DNA from: DTU024 sp964518875
GTDB lineage: Bacteria; Bacillota; Clostridia; Christensenellales; Aristaeellaceae
Reading direction: 5' to 3'
NCBI GenBank assembly: GCA_964518875.1
Contig: CAZFHI010000001.1
Location: forward strand, 62,001-126,000
Length of the DNA: 64,000 bases
In this document: piece after piece, positions 26,564 through 35,267 of the stretch
Layout of the letters: each line of letters starts with the position of its first letter
How positions within the stretch are numbered: the first letter of the stretch is position 1
Notes under the pieces: model-generated
Seen by the model: only the letters and a program-made list of their open reading frames with translations
Told to the model about the DNA's origin: nothing
Databases searched by the model: none
Made by a program: the position numbers and the translations under genes

Positions 26564-27769
26564 ATGGAAATATTCTCAGATAAATATTTTAATGAAATAT
26601 ATATACCATTTTTAAACGCGGAGGAAAGGTACCAGCTTTTTTACGGAGGTGCGGGAAGCGGAAAATCCGTTTTTATAGCGAGCCGCATAGCGGCGGACTG
26701 TTTTAAGGGCCGCAACACGCTTGTAACAAGGCAGGTGGCTTCGCGCATAAGAAGTTCCTGCTTTAATGAAATTTTAAAGGCCATAAGACGCTTTGACGCC
26801 ATGCACTGTTTTGAAATACGGGAAGGGCTTATAACCTGCACGTATACCGGCGCTCAGGTGCTTTTTTCGGGGCTGGACGACGCGGACAAGCTTAAATCCA
26901 TAACGCCTGAAAGGGGCGTAATTACAGACATTTGGATAGAAGAAGCCACAGAAACCGATTACGACTCCTTTAAGCAGCTGGACAAGCGCTTAAGGGGAAT
27001 AAGCGAACACAAAAAGCGTATGACATTAAGCTTTAACCCGTCTAATAAATCCCACTGGATATACGAAACATATTTTAAAAACAAGGACGTTGCGCGCCCC
27101 GTCCACCGCGAAAAAGATTTGGTAATGCTGCACAGCACTTACAAAGACAACCGCTTTTTAACGCAAGACGATATCGCGGCTCTTGAAAACGAAAAGGACG
27201 CCTACTACCGCAGCGTATATACTTTAGGTCTTTGGGAGGACACGCGCGGGCAGGTGTTTGAAAACGTAATATACGAGGACTGTTCCGGCAAAAAATTTGA
27301 AATAAACAGCCTCCGCTGCGGGCTTGACTTCGGCTTTTCAAAAGACCCGGCCTGCGCTTTACTTATAAGCTATGATAAAAAGAACAAGCTTATATACGTA
27401 CTGCGCGAATGCGTACTATATTCCTGCACTAACGACCGGCTGGCTGAAAAGCTTAGGCTTTTCGCACCCCATTTAAACGTATTTTGCGACAGCGCGGAGC
27501 CTAAAAGCATCGCGGAGCTAAGGCGCTTAGGCATAAGAGCCTACCCCGTTAAAAAGCCTAAAGACGCCGTGCGCTATTCCATACAGTGGCTTAGGCAGCA
27601 CACAATAATAGCGGACAGTTCCTTAAGCAGTTTTCCAAAAGAAATAGCGGGCTTCCGCTTTGCAGATAACGGCCAAATAAAAGCAAACGCCGGCGACCAC
27701 GCGATAGACGCCCTTCGCTACGCCCTAAATGGGGATATGTTTTTAAAACAAGCGGTGATTTCAAAATAA
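26564..27769 (+). CDS. phage terminase large subunit (PBSX/Terminase_3 family), orphan
   Basis: DNA-packaging motor that cuts and pumps phage DNA into the head. The 401 residues carry Walker A GGAGSGKS near residue 29, a Walker B-like DIWIEEATE near 124, the coupling SFNPSNKSHW near 160, and an RNase H-like nuclease domain with acidic residues in CGLDFGFSKDPA near 247, VFCDSAEP near 305 and GDHAIDALRYAL near the end. I chose the ATG at 26564 for its GGGAGG site; an upstream start at 26510 has none. All key residues look intact, yet no small terminase, capsid or tail gene is adjacent. Base and codon style match the host, so it is long resident. Confidence 0.92.
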   Translation: MEIFSDKYFNEIYIPFLNAEERYQLFYGGAGSGKSVFIASRIAADCFKGRNTLVTRQVASRIRSSCFNEILKAIRRFDAMHCFEIREGLITCTYTGAQVLFSGLDDADKLKSITPERGVITDIWIEEATETDYDSFKQLDKRLRGISEHKKRMTLSFNPSNKSHWIYETYFKNKDVARPVHREKDLVMLHSTYKDNRFLTQDDIAALENEKDAYYRSVYTLGLWEDTRGQVFENVIYEDCSGKKFEINSLRCGLDFGFSKDPACALLISYDKKNKLIYVLRECVLYSCTNDRLAEKLRLFAPHLNVFCDSAEPKSIAELRRLGIRAYPVKKPKDAVRYSIQWLRQHTIIADSSLSSFPKEIAGFRFADNGQIKANAGDHAIDALRYALNGDMFLKQAVISK

Positions 27770-28128
27770 ATCGGATTTTAAATTTTTAAAATGAATAAGG
27801 CTTTATTGTAATTTTAAAAAAAGCCGTATTTTGCTAAAAACGCTCATTGCCCTAAGCAAAAGACTCATTAGTCAAACCTTATGACTGGCGCAGTATGTTT
27901 ATGCTCGCCACAAACAAAACAAATATAATAAAGTTTGTCAAGGCGCCAACATCTGCGTCAATTAAAATTATGCATTAATAGACTTTATTATAAAAAGCAT
28001 TTTCATATATAGAATTTATACCTAAATGTTTAAATATTTTGCCGTTTATTTAGTGTGTTTTTAACATAGCTTTTTGTCGCATATGTTTGACTTCGGCACT
28101 CCTTTTTTAAAAAATCACAATCCCATAG
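27770..28128. other. intergenic region between terminase and NCS2 permease genes
   Basis: AT-rich, about 360 bp. I find no open frame with a ribosome site, no tRNA and no convincing terminator after the terminase gene. The NCS2 promoter begins at its right edge. Confidence 0.4.
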
Positions 28129-28217
28129 TTGACAAGCCCTTATTTATATGGTACTATGCGTCGGCTTTAAAAACAGCCGCCCGCAGGGAAACCTGCAATA
28201 CAAGGGGGCTTTTTTTA
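28129..28217 (+). promoter_or_regulatory. promoter and short attenuator leader of the NCS2 permease gene
   Basis: Promoter TTGACA (28129-28134), 17-bp spacer, TACTAT (28152-28157). The roughly 70-nt leader can fold two ways. CGGCT (28162-28166) can pair with AGCCG (28175-28179), or AGCCGCCC (28175-28182) can pair with GGGGGCT (28204-28210) around an inner GCAGG/CCTGC hairpin (28183-28196), followed by seven T. The second fold is an intrinsic terminator placed just before the AAGGAGGAGG ribosome site. The leader is too short for a classical purine riboswitch, so the sensing mechanism is unknown. Confidence 0.7.
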
Positions 28218-28234
28218 GAAGGAGGAGGTTTTTA

Positions 28235-29692
28235 ATGTCACAAGTAAAGCAGGGCTATGTGCCCAAAAAGAACTCACAATTTGATATTGGATACTTGCCT
28301 GATGAAAAGCCTACATTTGTTAGGCTTTTTCTTTATGCTATTCAGCAGGTAATAGTAATGTTTCCCGCTACTGTTACAGTAGCTTTAATAACGGGCTTCC
28401 ACGTATCCACCACCATCTTCGCAAGCGGCCTTGCGACAGTGTTCTTCATACTTATCACCGGCAAAAAAATACCTATGTATTACGGCTCAAGCTTTGCCTA
28501 CTTAACAGCTATAGCCTCCATGGTCGTGGCTGAGGGCGGCACCATGGGAGCGCCCGGAACCTTCATCCTGCCTACGGAGCTTATTTCAAAAGCGCAGTTT
28601 GGCATAGTGCTTTCAGGCTTCGTTTCAATAGCGGCAGGCCTGCTCGTGCGCATGGGCGGCATGGAAAAGGTAGAAAAAATTCTCCCGCCTACAGTAACGG
28701 GCTCTGTCGCCATGGTTATAGGCTTAACGCTTGCAGGAAACGCAGTGCGCGACGCCGCCCCTATGATGGACGCGGCTGGCGTACTGCTTGAAGGCCAGAC
28801 CAACTGGGTATGGCTTATATCCTTAACGACGCTTATATCAACTGTGCTTTATTCAAAATACCTTAAGGGCGTGCTTGGACAGCTTCCTTTGCTTCTTGGC
28901 GCTTTAACGGGATCCGCCGTAGCGCTTTGCGTAATGCTGCTTGGCGGCGGAAACTTCTTCAGGTCGATACCCGAAGGCTCGCTCGCGGCATCAGCATGGA
29001 AGCTTGGCGACGGGTCGATATTTGCGCTGCCCGCATTCAGCCTGCCTACTCCAAACTGGATGAGCGTGGCCGCCATAATGCCTATCGCCATAGCGACAAT
29101 ACCAGAATCCACCGCGCATATGTACCAGCTTGATACCTATGTAAACGACCTTGCCAATAAAAAAAGCAAGCCGCATTACAAGCTCTCCCAAATGCTCGAC
29201 CGCAACCTTATAGGCGACGGAATCTGCGATATGATTTCAGGCGTAATAGGCGGTCCTGCCGGAACCAACTACGGCGAAAACATTTCAACCATGGCTATTA
29301 CAAAGGTCTTCTCAGTAAGCGTCATGTTTGCAGCGGGCATATTCGCCATGCTCATAAGCTGCTTCACGCCGCTTATACGCGTAATCTACGGCATACCGCA
29401 GGCTGTAATAGGCGGTCTTGAAATATACCTTTTCGGCGCCATAGCGGCTCAGGGCATAGCGATACTTATAGACAAGAAAGTAAGCATGTTCGACTCCAAG
29501 AACATAGCCGTAATAGCAAGCATTTTAACGCTCGGCCTCGGCATAAACTACGGCTTTGGCGGCAACATCAACTTTTTGGGTCTTCAGGTGCCCGCCGTCG
29601 CAGGCGCCGCGATATTCGGCATAGTTTTAAACGCCATACTTACTATCGGCGAAGGCAAAAAACAAAAAGAAGCCGCAAGCGAAGAAAAATAA
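28235..29692 (+). CDS. uracil/xanthine permease, NCS2 family
   Basis: Proton- or sodium-coupled uptake of a nucleobase (xanthine, uric acid or uracil). The 485 residues have about 14 membrane segments. Recognisable parts are MYYGSSFAYLTAIASMV, VTGSVAMVIGLTLAGNAV, the signature PIAIATIPESTAHMYQLD near residue 285 that carries the family's substrate-binding Glu, and GGPAGTNYGENISTMAITKV near 345. The start at 28235 has AAGGAGGAGG; the frame extends further upstream across the promoter and leader, which rules out the longer form. A strong terminator follows. Confidence 0.92.
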   Translation: MSQVKQGYVPKKNSQFDIGYLPDEKPTFVRLFLYAIQQVIVMFPATVTVALITGFHVSTTIFASGLATVFFILITGKKIPMYYGSSFAYLTAIASMVVAEGGTMGAPGTFILPTELISKAQFGIVLSGFVSIAAGLLVRMGGMEKVEKILPPTVTGSVAMVIGLTLAGNAVRDAAPMMDAAGVLLEGQTNWVWLISLTTLISTVLYSKYLKGVLGQLPLLLGALTGSAVALCVMLLGGGNFFRSIPEGSLAASAWKLGDGSIFALPAFSLPTPNWMSVAAIMPIAIATIPESTAHMYQLDTYVNDLANKKSKPHYKLSQMLDRNLIGDGICDMISGVIGGPAGTNYGENISTMAITKVFSVSVMFAAGIFAMLISCFTPLIRVIYGIPQAVIGGLEIYLFGAIAAQGIAILIDKKVSMFDSKNIAVIASILTLGLGINYGFGGNINFLGLQVPAVAGAAIFGIVLNAILTIGEGKKQKEAASEEK

Positions 29693-29707
29693 TATTTCTT
29701 AATTATA

Positions 29708-29740
29708 AAAAACCGGCGGGAAATTCCCCGCCGGTTTTTT
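29708..29740. terminator. strong intrinsic terminator after the NCS2 permease gene
   Basis: AAAAAACCGGCGGG pairs with CCCGCCGGTTTTTT around a short loop; it works on both strands. Confidence 0.92.
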
Positions 29741-29766
29741 AATGGATTTTTTTGTTTCGCGTCAAG

Positions 29767-29795
29767 TTGCGGTTAAAATTAAAAAATGTTATACT
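29767..29795 (+). promoter_or_regulatory. promoter of the NlpC/P60-type gene
   Basis: TTGCGG (29767-29772), 17-bp spacer, TATACT (29790-29795), about 95 bp before the start codon. Confidence 0.6.
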
Positions 29796-29889
29796 GTTTT
29801 TGATAAGACTATTTACAATAAGACTAAACAAATTGCTTTCTAAACGGCTAAAGTATTTTAAGCCAAAGCTTTAAACGGAAGACGCCCAA

Positions 29890-30729
29890 ATGAAAAAAAC
29901 ATTCACCGTTATTTTGCTTTTAGCAGTCTTTATTTGTTCAAGCTCAAGAGCCTTAGTCGGCAAATGCCCGGAACTGGACTACGCATTTTCGTGCCTTGAA
30001 AAGGGCAATCCTTTTGTGGACAGGTACGACAAAATAACGGGCAGCGACATAGCGCCGCTTATGGAGCTTGGCGTGCCGTACTTCTGGGGCGGGCGCGACG
30101 TAAATCAGTTTGGGCATGTGCGCTCGCCGTGGCAAAACTCCAAATACTATAAAACAGGCAATTTCTATATGTACGGCTTTGACTGCGCGGGCTTTACGCA
30201 ATGGGTGCTTAAGAGCGCAGGCAGAGGCAGGCACCCATCAATAAGCGAAATGTTTACAAATATTAACCTTATGAAGAACCGTTATCTGGATTTTGAAAAA
30301 TACAGCTATCCTGAAATCGCGCGGCGCGCTGAGGCCGGCGACCTGCTCGCTGTAAAATACGCGGGCGGACGCCATGTAATGATGTATATAGGCACTTTAA
30401 GAGATTTTGGATATACCAAGGCTTCCGTGCCAAAGGCGCTGCGCCCTTACCTGCGCTGGCCGCTTGTGATACACAGCTCTTCAAACGCTTTTTACTATGC
30501 GCGGTATAAAAGGCACATAGACGAGACATATAAAATAACAAAGGTTATACCGCCCGACGGCGGCTGCATGGTGTCCATTTTAGGCGTTCCTTTATCTGAA
30601 GCGACAAGCCGCGCAGAGCGCTACGATATTGACAGCTACTCATATTATTTTAACCTGGAAGGCTACGCGCTTACTATTTACGATATAAACAGCGCTCTCA
30701 GCCGACGCTGGATAAGATGGAAAAAATAA
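29890..30729 (+). CDS. secreted NlpC/P60-type cysteine peptidase
   Basis: Probably cuts peptidoglycan stem peptides outside the cell. The 279-residue protein has a signal peptide (hydrophobic residues about 4-22). The catalytic cysteine is in GFDCAGFTQWVLKSAG near residue 98, and the catalytic histidine in DLLAVKYAGGRHVMMYIG near residue 160. A second His in LVIHSSS fits the third active-site position. It lies between the orphan terminase and portal genes, but its chromosomal codon style and secretion signal fit a cell-wall enzyme rather than a phage lysin. It is bounded by terminators on both sides. Confidence 0.8.
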   Translation: MKKTFTVILLLAVFICSSSRALVGKCPELDYAFSCLEKGNPFVDRYDKITGSDIAPLMELGVPYFWGGRDVNQFGHVRSPWQNSKYYKTGNFYMYGFDCAGFTQWVLKSAGRGRHPSISEMFTNINLMKNRYLDFEKYSYPEIARRAEAGDLLAVKYAGGRHVMMYIGTLRDFGYTKASVPKALRPYLRWPLVIHSSSNAFYYARYKRHIDETYKITKVIPPDGGCMVSILGVPLSEATSRAERYDIDSYSYYFNLEGYALTIYDINSALSRRWIRWKK

Positions 30730-30768
30730 AAACATAAAACACCGCAAAAAGTCAGACTAAATATATAT

Positions 30769-30798
30769 AAAAAGTCAGGGGACATCCTCTGACTTTTT
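30769..30798. terminator. bidirectional intrinsic terminator
   Basis: AAAAAGTCAG pairs with CTGACTTTTT; the hairpin lies between the convergent NlpC/P60-type gene and the APH-family gene. Confidence 0.88.
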
Positions 30799-30818
30799 GT
30801 TTTAAATATTAATAAGCT

Positions 30819-31877
30819 TTACGCATATTTTTCCGTTATTTTCTGCATATCGCCCATTTTTTGCTCCATGTCCTTAACCAGCTTAAACTGCGTGCGGCAG
30901 CGTATAAGGTTGTGGTCCTCGCGGTGTATCCTAAAAAACGTGTCGCCTTCAAGGTAGTCCGTTAAAAAGCGCATGCCGCATTCATGCGTCATAAGCAGCG
31001 CGCCCATGGGAAGCGTCTTAAGCTCTGTTTCATTGAGCGCGTTTTTGCATTCCTGCAAAAAGCCTTTCGTGTAGCTTTCAAAAAGCTCAAGGGACATGCT
31101 TACCTTATTTAAATCCGTTTCGTCTTCAGCTGCGGTTGAAGCGCCGAATCGTATGGAATCGCCAAAGTCGTTGGCGGCAAGGCCTGGCATAACGGTATCA
31201 AGATCTATAACGCAGAGCGGATCATGGGTAGCGGCGTCGAGCATTACGTTGTTAAGCTTAGTATCGTTATGGGTTACGCGCAGGTTGATTTCGCCTTCTT
31301 TAAGCAGGTCCGTCAAAAACGAGCATATTTTTTCGCGCTCAAGGCAAAAGTCTATCTCTCTCTGGCAGTTCTTTGCTCTGCCTACGCTGTCTTTCTCTAT
31401 GGCTTGTTTAAGGTTTGAAAAACGCCACGGCGTATTGTGGAAGTTCTTTATTGTTTCGTTAAGAGAAGAAGCGTCGAAGTTAGAAAGCTGGTTCTGGAAA
31501 GAGCCGAACGCGACGGCGCTTGAAAAAAAGTCCTTAGGGGTTTCCGGCCTTTCGAGGCACACGCTGTCTGTAACGAAAACGTACATGCGCCAGTAGCCCT
31601 CCGAATCTTTTATGTATTTTCCGCCCTGCTTTGGTTCCACTATTGTAAGCACGCGCCTTGGGTCCGGCGTTTTTTCGTACAGGTACTCTGTTACGGACGA
31701 TATGTTTTTCATAAGCCCTTCCACGTCTTTAAATACGTTGTGGTTTATCTTCTGCAATATATACCATACGCCTTCGTCCGTTATTACAAGATAGGTTTCG
31801 TTTATATGGCCGTTGCCGTAGCGCTCGCAGCTTACAGGCGCGCCTATCGTTTTAAACTCAAAGCATGCGTTTTTCAA
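30819..31877 (-). CDS. APH-family sugar kinase (N-acetylhexosamine 1-kinase-like)
   Basis: Kinase-fold enzyme that probably phosphorylates a free sugar such as GlcNAc or GalNAc at C1. The 352 residues begin with the NGHINETYLV nucleotide-binding loop near residue 22. The catalytic loop is THNDTKLNNVMLD near 203, the metal-binding Asp is in VIDLDTVMPG near 223, and FGDSIRFGAS follows. These match the NahK-type branch of the aminoglycoside phosphotransferase family; homoserine or choline kinase-like roles are less likely. No sugar phosphate enzyme is adjacent, so the role rests on the protein alone. Confidence 0.78.
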   Translation of the reverse strand: MKNACFEFKTIGAPVSCERYGNGHINETYLVITDEGVWYILQKINHNVFKDVEGLMKNISSVTEYLYEKTPDPRRVLTIVEPKQGGKYIKDSEGYWRMYVFVTDSVCLERPETPKDFFSSAVAFGSFQNQLSNFDASSLNETIKNFHNTPWRFSNLKQAIEKDSVGRAKNCQREIDFCLEREKICSFLTDLLKEGEINLRVTHNDTKLNNVMLDAATHDPLCVIDLDTVMPGLAANDFGDSIRFGASTAAEDETDLNKVSMSLELFESYTKGFLQECKNALNETELKTLPMGALLMTHECGMRFLTDYLEGDTFFRIHREDHNLIRCRTQFKLVKDMEQKMGDMQKITEKYA

Positions 31878-32002
31878 AACAAGCCCCCCTTTTAATATTT
31901 ATAGTTGTATTATACTGATCTTTTTAATTATATCAAGTTTATTTTTAAAGCAGTCCCGCCCTGTCCTGAAATATATTTTATATTTTTGCAAGGAGGTTGC
32001 AT

Positions 32003-33124
32003 ATGATTACAGTAAACAAAAACTTGAGCTTCACGCAGGCAATAGACGAGTCCCTTGAAAAATTTACTCTGGAACGCAAAAGGCTTTTCAGGCTCTGCAA
32101 TTATTACGAGGGCAGACACGACATATTAAACCGCACAAGGCGCGGCGCGCTTCCAAACGCGAGGCTTCCGCACGGTTTCCCCAAATACATAGCGGAAGTA
32201 AGCGCCGGCTTTATGCTCAGCAGCGAGCCTGAATACAAGGGAGGATGCGACGAAACGGCGCTTAATAATCTGCTGGCGCTTCAGGAGCGCTGCTCAGACC
32301 CTGCGCTTAACATGTCCCTTGCTATAGCGCAGAGCGTTTACGGGCTTGGTATTTCGCTGTGCTTTTACACGCAGGAAATGCACATGGCGCCGCTTGACCC
32401 TAAGAACGCGTTCATAGTGTTTGACGATACGGCGGAAAGAAGGCCCATGTACGGCGTTCTTTTATCCCACAGGGAAACGAGGGTGTATACCGACGAATAT
32501 GTATATGTTCTCGATAAGCCCGACTCAAAAAGCATTAAGTTTAAGCGGCGCCACGGCTTTGAAAGGCTGCCGATGATTATGTACCCGAACGGCGCGGCAA
32601 TGCAGGGAGATTTTGAAAACGTTATTCCTTTAATAGACGCTTACGATCTGCTCGCCTCAGACAGGATAAACGACCGCGCGCAGTTCGCTGACGCGATGCT
32701 GGTTCTTACGGGCGTTATGGGTTTAAGCGAAGACGAAAGCGGCGCTGCGGAAAAATTGCGTCAAGAGCGCACCTTAACGCTGCCGGACAGCGACGCCAAG
32801 GCGGAGTGGCTTATTAAAAACGCCAACGAAAAAGACGTGGAAGTGCTTAGGAAGTCCATAGCGGACGACATACACAAGTTTTCAATGACGCCGGATATGG
32901 AGGACACGCGCGCTACATTAGGCTCCGCGTCCGGCATAGCCTTGCAATACAAGCTTTTCTGCCTTAGCAAAAGAACAGCGATAAAGGAAAGGTTCTTTAT
33001 TGCGGGGCTCAAAAGCAGGCTTCCGCTTTTATGCGAGGGGCTTAAAAAGGAAGGCAAAAAAGCGCCCGACCCTGAGCAGATAGAAATTTACTTTCCCGCC
33101 AGGGATATGCTTAAGAGCGTATAA
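32003..33124 (+). CDS. phage portal protein (SPP1 gp6-like), orphan and short
   Basis: Portal proteins form the ring through which phage DNA enters the head and to which the terminase docks. The 373-residue product shows the family start (LRFYEGxH-type CNYYEGRHDIL near residue 34, then NARLPHGFPKYIAE and MLSSEPEY), the middle LPMIMYPN-NGAAMQGDF-like region near 190, and TPDMEDTRATLGSASGIAL near 300. It stops just after the EIYFPARDML segment, where related portals usually run on for perhaps 80 more residues, so the C-terminus seems lost. The ATG at 32003 has AGGAGG; a TTG two codons earlier overlaps that site. No other head gene is nearby. Confidence 0.85.
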   Translation: MITVNKNLSFTQAIDESLEKFTLERKRLFRLCNYYEGRHDILNRTRRGALPNARLPHGFPKYIAEVSAGFMLSSEPEYKGGCDETALNNLLALQERCSDPALNMSLAIAQSVYGLGISLCFYTQEMHMAPLDPKNAFIVFDDTAERRPMYGVLLSHRETRVYTDEYVYVLDKPDSKSIKFKRRHGFERLPMIMYPNGAAMQGDFENVIPLIDAYDLLASDRINDRAQFADAMLVLTGVMGLSEDESGAAEKLRQERTLTLPDSDAKAEWLIKNANEKDVEVLRKSIADDIHKFSMTPDMEDTRATLGSASGIALQYKLFCLSKRTAIKERFFIAGLKSRLPLLCEGLKKEGKKAPDPEQIEIYFPARDMLKSV

Positions 33125-33347
33125 CGCTTTGCAAAAGCCGATTAATAATTGGTACAGTGCGTACAAACAGAATCTTTAAAATATAGTCTGAAAAATATTT
33201 TTTAAAAATCGGAACAAGCGCGGACCGCTTAAACGCTTTCGCAAAAAGACAAAGCTGTTTCAAACAAAATAAAGCCTTAAACGCTGAATTCAGGCTAAAA
33301 TAAACGCAAATCTCATCCCAAACATTTTTAAAAATTCATAAAAACGC

Positions 33348-33396
33348 TTGACAGCTTGAACGTTGTTCAATATAATAATTATTGAACAGTGTTCAA
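33348..33396 (+). promoter_or_regulatory. TetR-type promoter with two perfect operators
   Basis: Promoter TTGACA (33348-33353), 17-bp spacer, TATAAT (33371-33376). Operator 1 is TTGAAC-GTT-GTTCAA (33356-33370), filling the spacer. Operator 2 is TTGAAC-AGT-GTTCAA (33382-33396), at the expected transcription start. Both are perfect 6-bp inverted repeats and lie 26 bp apart, a layout for tight self-repression by the following TetR protein. Confidence 0.88.
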
Positions 33397-33416
33397 GTTA
33401 ATTTACGGGAGATACT

Positions 33417-34013
33417 ATGGAAAACAATTCAACGCATTCGCCGTCCATAAAAGAAAAAATTTTAGAAGCGGCTATATCGCTGATACAGCAGTCCGACGGC
33501 CTGCCGGAAAACATCACCGTACGCGACATAGCTTCTAAGGCGGGCGTAGCGGTGGGCCTTATAAACTATCATTTTGGTTCCAAGAAGAAGCTTATAGAAG
33601 CCTGCGTGCAGCGCATGATTTCTGAAGTTATGAAAGATTTTTTTAAAACCCAGGAAGAAAAACATACAGCGCAGGGCGCTGAATACAACCGTTCGGATTT
33701 TTCAGTTTCTACGGTAAGCGTTTTCAGCTATCTTGTAAGCCATCCTGAGATTTCCAAGATTTCCATGCTGAGCGATTTTTCCGATCCGGCCTTATCAAGC
33801 AACTCCGCCGCAAGCTACAAAGCGATTTACGGCTCCATAAAGGGCGATGAAAATGAAGACGTTAAAAAAGTAAAGGCCTTCATGCTGCTTGCGACCATGC
33901 AGTCCGCTTTTTTAAACAGGGGCGTAAGCAAGGAGCTTCTGGGCTTTGATTTAAACAGCAAAGAAGACTTCAGCAGATTTTTTCAATGCGCGGTAAAGCT
34001 TCTTAACCTGTGA
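33417..34013 (+). CDS. TetR/AcrR-family transcriptional repressor
   Basis: Ligand-responsive repressor of its own operon with the alpha/beta hydrolase. The 198 residues open with a helix-turn-helix (KEKILEAAISLIQQ, NITVRDIASKAGVAVGLINY, then HFGSKKKLIEACVQ) in residues about 12-62. The rest is the all-helical ligand and dimer domain, with no recognisable ligand signature. Two identical operator half-site pairs cover its promoter. The hydrolase gene follows after 58 bp. Confidence 0.92.
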   Translation: MENNSTHSPSIKEKILEAAISLIQQSDGLPENITVRDIASKAGVAVGLINYHFGSKKKLIEACVQRMISEVMKDFFKTQEEKHTAQGAEYNRSDFSVSTVSVFSYLVSHPEISKISMLSDFSDPALSSNSAASYKAIYGSIKGDENEDVKKVKAFMLLATMQSAFLNRGVSKELLGFDLNSKEDFSRFFQCAVKLLNL

Positions 34014-34071
34014 AACTAAAAAGCAGCAAACAGTTTTAATTATTGAAAAAACAAAACGTCAGGATTCATTT

Positions 34072-34998
34072 ATGGCAAAGAAAAACGGAAAGGTTGGAAA
34101 GAAAAAATTGAAGTGGCGGTATATTCTTCTAATAATAATCTCCGCGTACTTTATAGTTCAGGGCGTGCGCTGCTACATTATGGCAAGCGGGGCGCGCGAA
34201 AAGCTAAAAACCTATAACGCGCGGACAGCGAAGCTGTCCTACGGGGACATGACCTATGCAGAGCAGGGCGAAGGCGAAACGATATTATCCGTCCATGGCA
34301 TTTTCGGCGGCTACGACCAGGCGTATGACAGCGTTGAAAACCGCGCTGATAAAAACCATATTATAGCGCCTTCAAGGTTCGGCTATTTGGGATCCGACGT
34401 ATATGGAGAAGGCTCGCCAAAGGAGCAGGCTGAAGCCTTTAACGAGCTTTTGGATAAGCTTAATGCGGACAAGGTTTTTGTGCTCGGCGCGTCGGCAGGC
34501 GGCACGCCCGCCATACGCTTCGCTCTTGATTACCCGGAGCGCGTAAAGGGCCTTATACTGTTCTGCTCCGCCATGCCCGTTACTGAGAAACCGGAAAAGT
34601 TTATGGAATACCAGGCTCCGCCGGAATTCTTCATATCGGATTACGCAATGTGCCTTATACAGCCTTTTATGCCTTTAGCTTTGGGCCTTCCTGCATCAAC
34701 GGTTGAAACCATTATGCCTGTCGCGGACCGCAGAGCAGGCGCCATACTTGACGGCAGGCTTGTTAACCCGGATATGGAAAGAAATTTTTACCAGTACCCC
34801 ATAGAAACGCTAAAAGTTCCTGTACTTATCGTACACGCGCAGGACGACCCCGTAGCAAGCTTTGAAAAGGTTGAAAAAGCCAAAGGCCGCTTCCCTGACT
34901 TGACCCTTGTTTCATTCCTCGACGGAGGCCATTTAATGGAAGGGCACGGCAAAGAAATAGACGAAGCTCTCGATACGTTCATTGAAAAATATAAGTAA
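34072..34998 (+). CDS. membrane-anchored alpha/beta hydrolase
   Basis: Probable esterase or lipase-like enzyme acting outside the membrane. A basic start and one helix (RYILLIIISAYFIVQGV, about residues 18-34) anchor a 270-residue hydrolase domain. The oxyanion segment is LSVHGIFGGYDQAYD near residue 72. The nucleophile Ser is in VLGASAGGTPA near 143, the Asp in VHAQDDPVASFE near 262, and the His in LDGGHLMEGHG near 288. It lies with the TetR gene in one transcript, so its substrate or product may be the inducer. Confidence 0.88.
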   Translation: MAKKNGKVGKKKLKWRYILLIIISAYFIVQGVRCYIMASGAREKLKTYNARTAKLSYGDMTYAEQGEGETILSVHGIFGGYDQAYDSVENRADKNHIIAPSRFGYLGSDVYGEGSPKEQAEAFNELLDKLNADKVFVLGASAGGTPAIRFALDYPERVKGLILFCSAMPVTEKPEKFMEYQAPPEFFISDYAMCLIQPFMPLALGLPASTVETIMPVADRRAGAILDGRLVNPDMERNFYQYPIETLKVPVLIVHAQDDPVASFEKVEKAKGRFPDLTLVSFLDGGHLMEGHGKEIDEALDTFIEKYK

Positions 34999-35267
34999 AC
35001 CAGGGCAATTTTAAAGCGGCCGACTTTTCCATATGGAAGCGAACGTCAAACCCGTGTAATATGCGGCGTTGTTCTTGTTAATATAAATTGCATATTGATG
35101 CCAAGCGCCGCCGCATATTGAAAAACTTCTCTCATTTAAATTTTCTTTGACGGATTGTTCGCTTACTCATTTTATTTATATAAGCCCTCGCGTTTTTCAA
35201 GCAGATAAAAATTCTGCCGTTTTAAAACAAATACTGCATGGCGTTTTATCCTATACGCCTTTTTAAT

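Noticed and set aside
28129..28217. Purine or PyrR-type leader
   Set aside because: The space between promoter and terminator is too short for a purine aptamer, and the PyrR binding-loop motif is absent.
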